From the NCBI GenBank assembly GCA_937924525.1, contig CALDSU010000009.1, positions 176,340 to 240,339 on the forward strand: a stretch of DNA of 64,000 nt, in the 5' to 3' direction. The notes beneath the pieces are model-generated. The model was not told the DNA's origin. It made no database searches and was given only the letters and a program-made list of their open reading frames with translations. A program made the position numbers and the translations under genes. This document shows positions 62,194 to 64,000 of the stretch, in pieces (the first letter of the stretch is position 1; the number at the start of each line of letters is the position of its first letter). This stretch comes from an uncultured Bryobacteraceae bacterium. Lineage in GTDB: Bacteria; Acidobacteriota; Terriglobia; Bryobacterales; Bryobacteraceae.

Positions 62194-62813
62194 TGCAGCG
62201 CCTCCGACAACTTCTCCGCCGCCGCCTTGGACATCAACACCTGCTGATGCCGCAGCAGCGCATAGACGGTCACCTCCCGCGTCGGAAGCAGCGTCACGCC
62301 GGGCAGATTCCGCGACCCGAGGGCGACGTTCCGATCCCCGCTGTTGTCCACCAGCAGCACGGTCTTGCCGGATTCCAGCCGCTCCAGCGCTGAACGCACC
62401 AGGCGCGTTTTGGGCTCTGCGAAGCCGAAGGCCTCGACCACCTTCAGTTCTCCATCGCGCAGCTTGGCCGACAGCGCCGACCGCAGCGCCCCGAGCTGCA
62501 TCTTCCTCGGCAGCCGGTAGCTGTAGTCCCGCGGCACCGGGCCGTGCACCGTGCCGCCGTGCCGCCACAGGGGCGACCGGATCGACCCCATGCGGGCCCG
62601 CCCCGTGCCTTTCTGTCTCCAGAGTTTCTTGCCCGAGCCGGCCACCTCGTGCCGGGTCTTGGTTTTGGCGGTGCCCCGCCGCTGACAGGCCTGCTCCCAG
62701 CGCACCGCCTCGTACAGCAGGTGTTCGTTCACCTCGGCGCCGAAGACGGCATCGGCCAGTTCCACGGTGCCGACTTTGTCGTTGTTCAAATTCACCACAT
62801 CCACGGTCGGCAT
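62190..62813 (-). CDS. rplD: 50S ribosomal protein uL4
   Basis: The 207-residue protein has a globular domain (MPTVDVVNLNNDKVGTVEL) and the long tunnel loop, TKTRHEVAGSGKKLWRQKGT and RARMGSIRSPLWRHGGTVHGP, then LPRKMQLGALRSALSAKL. It controls early 50S assembly. Three bases separate it from rplC. Confidence 0.96.
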   Translation of the reverse strand: MPTVDVVNLNNDKVGTVELADAVFGAEVNEHLLYEAVRWEQACQRRGTAKTKTRHEVAGSGKKLWRQKGTGRARMGSIRSPLWRHGGTVHGPVPRDYSYRLPRKMQLGALRSALSAKLRDGELKVVEAFGFAEPKTRLVRSALERLESGKTVLLVDNSGDRNVALGSRNLPGVTLLPTREVTVYALLRHQQVLMSKAAAEKLSEALQ

Positions 62814-62816
62814 CGC

Positions 62817-63458
62817 TTACCTCCCCGGCGCCTTGGCCCGCCGCACGACCACGTAGCCGCCGTTCGGTCCCGGCACCGCGCCCTTGACCACCAACACGTT
62901 GTCCTCGAGATCCACGTCGATCACCTCGAGATTCCTCACCGTCACCTGCGCGTGGCCCATGCGCCCGGCCATACGCATGCCCGGTAGCACCCGCGACGGA
63001 AAACTTGAAGCGCCAATCGAGCCCGGCGCGCGGTGGAACATGGAACCGTGCGTAGCCGCGCCCCCGCGGAAATGGTGCCGCTTCACCAGGCCGGCGAACC
63101 CGCGACCCTTGCTGACGCCCACCACGTCCACTTTGTCCCGCGGCCGGAACTGGTCGACGAGCACCCGGTCGCCCGGTTTGAGATCGTCATCGCCGGGCCG
63201 GAGGGGCAATTCCCGCAGGAACTTCGCTCCGTCCACATTGGCTTTTTTCAGATGGCCGGTCCGGGGCTTGTTCAGCCGCTGCGGCTTGACAAACTCCACC
63301 AGTCCCAACTGCACCGCGTCGTAGCCGTCGGTCGCCGGCGTCTTCCGCTGCACCACCATGCACGGACCCGCCTTCAGCAGCGTCACCGGCACCACCTGGC
63401 CGTCCGGCCGGAACACCTGCGACATGCCAATCTTCTTGCCAAGAATTCCTGGAACCAT
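62817..63458 (-). CDS. rplC: 50S ribosomal protein uL3
   Basis: The 213-residue protein starts [16 protein letters not shown] and has the uL3 motifs [41 protein letters not shown] and [17 protein letters not shown]. The central extension reaches the peptidyl transferase center. 46 bases follow rpsJ. Confidence 0.97.
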   Translation of the reverse strand: MVPGILGKKIGMSQVFRPDGQVVPVTLLKAGPCMVVQRKTPATDGYDAVQLGLVEFVKPQRLNKPRTGHLKKANVDGAKFLRELPLRPGDDDLKPGDRVLVDQFRPRDKVDVVGVSKGRGFAGLVKRHHFRGGAATHGSMFHRAPGSIGASSFPSRVLPGMRMAGRMGHAQVTVRNLEVIDVDLEDNVLVVKGAVPGPNGGYVVVRRAKAPGR

Positions 63459-63504
63459 ACGGAACCTTCACCCGCGCGCGGCCCGCAGGCCGCGCCGCTT
63501 CCTC

Positions 63505-63831
63505 TTATTTGTGATCTCGTCCGAACGCCTTGATCTCCACATCCACACCCGCCGGCAGGTCCAGCTTCATCAGCGCGTCCACCGTCTGCTGCGTGGGCTC
63601 AAGGATGTCCAGCAGCCGCCGATGCGTACGGATCTCAAACTGCTCCCGCGACTTCTTGTCCACGTGGGGCGACCGCAGCACGGTGGTCCGGCTAATCGAC
63701 GTTGGCAGCGGGATGGGTCCCGCCACCATCGCCCCGGTGCGCTTGGCCGTATCCACGATCTCGGTCGTCGACTGGTCCAGCACCCGGTGATCATACGCCT
63801 TCAGGCGAATGCGAATTCGTTCTTTGATCAT
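63505..63831 (-). CDS. rpsJ: 30S ribosomal protein uS10
   Basis: The 108-residue protein matches uS10: [58 protein letters not shown] and a C-terminal [13 protein letters not shown]. It is also NusE, part of antitermination complexes. It begins the S10 block; a 66-bp gap separates it from tuf. Confidence 0.96.
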   Translation of the reverse strand: MIKERIRIRLKAYDHRVLDQSTTEIVDTAKRTGAMVAGPIPLPTSISRTTVLRSPHVDKKSREQFEIRTHRRLLDILEPTQQTVDALMKLDLPAGVDVEIKAFGRDHK

Positions 63832-63897
63832 TTCCGTTCGCTCAATCCTGCCGTGGCGGCCCCCGTCCGGCGCGCCTTGGCCGCGGCGCCGCGGCCG

Positions 63898-64000
63898 CTA
63901 CGCGAGAATTTCGGTCACCGTCCCGGCGCCTACCGTGCGGCCCCCTTCGCGAATCGCGAACCGCAGCCCTTTGTCCATCGCCACCGGCGTGATCAGCTCC
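63898..64000 (-). CDS. tuf: Elongation factor Tu, C-terminal end (5' end outside window)
   Basis: The partial frame of 33 codons reads [19 protein letters not shown] then [14 protein letters not shown] and stop, which is the end of EF-Tu domain 3 (typically [14 protein letters not shown]). EF-Tu delivers aminoacyl-tRNA. Its position upstream of rpsJ in the transcription direction fits the str operon joining the S10 operon. Confidence 0.93.
   Translation of the reverse strand, partial: ELITPVAMDKGLRFAIREGGRTVGAGTVTEILA

Overview
The window is GC-rich bacterial DNA that looks like a soil Acidobacteriota chromosome, most likely from the Bryobacterales/Solibacter group. The grounds are an Oar-like TonB receptor with an N-terminal carboxypeptidase-regulatory-like domain, secreted FG-GAP, GH172 (DUF2961) and acetamidase-family proteins, many small two-gene units, and an intact S10-spc-alpha ribosomal supercluster. 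The placement is inference, because there is no rRNA here. I saw no tRNA, rRNA, CRISPR array, transposase or integrase.

Layout. 1-3082 (minus): a GT-C-like membrane protein cut by the window edge and a three-domain GT2-GtrA-methyltransferase fusion, probably for cell-surface glycan or lipid glycosylation. 3164-4710 (plus): an NCS1-type permease and a tiny coupled membrane protein. 4810-5438: gene decay. 5549-11480: membrane protein, AKR-like Tat protein, gamma-glutamyltransferase, CDF transporter and a RodZ-tail-like membrane protein. 11948-16978: a PAS-GAF-GGDEF-EAL protein, then 6-phosphogluconate dehydrogenase and a KDG-kinase-like sugar kinase. 17074-25911: a TonB receptor behind a palindrome, DUF4198 protein, GH172 protein, lytic transglycosylase-like protein, small secreted or metal-binding proteins, acetamidase and a CDGSH protein. 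25960-32655 (minus): an Mrp ATPase without cysteines, two histidine kinases, an FG-GAP protein and a DUF2061 protein.

32740-33907 (plus) is a compact redox unit: a sigma70-like promoter overlapped by a palindrome, an ArsR-family regulator, a stand-alone HdrA-N-terminal-like cysteine protein, and a two-cluster ferredoxin with Asp at one ligand position. It is the best candidate in the window for an undescribed small system.

34089-47454 holds carbohydrate genes. A translationally coupled minus-strand set (RidA, Gfo/Idh/MocA oxidoreductase, sugar isomerase) diverges from an enolase-superfamily dehydratase. A DUF59-tailed protein follows. Then comes a tightly coupled plus-strand operon in which two paralogous glycosidase-like proteins flank an MFS transporter and end with a sialidase-fold protein.

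47551-64000 (minus): clpS, then the ribosomal supercluster read from tuf to rplQ in conserved order, with secY, adk, map, infA and rpoA in their usual places. Several starts are corrected to internal or non-AUG codons, and rpmJ (37 aa) is included.
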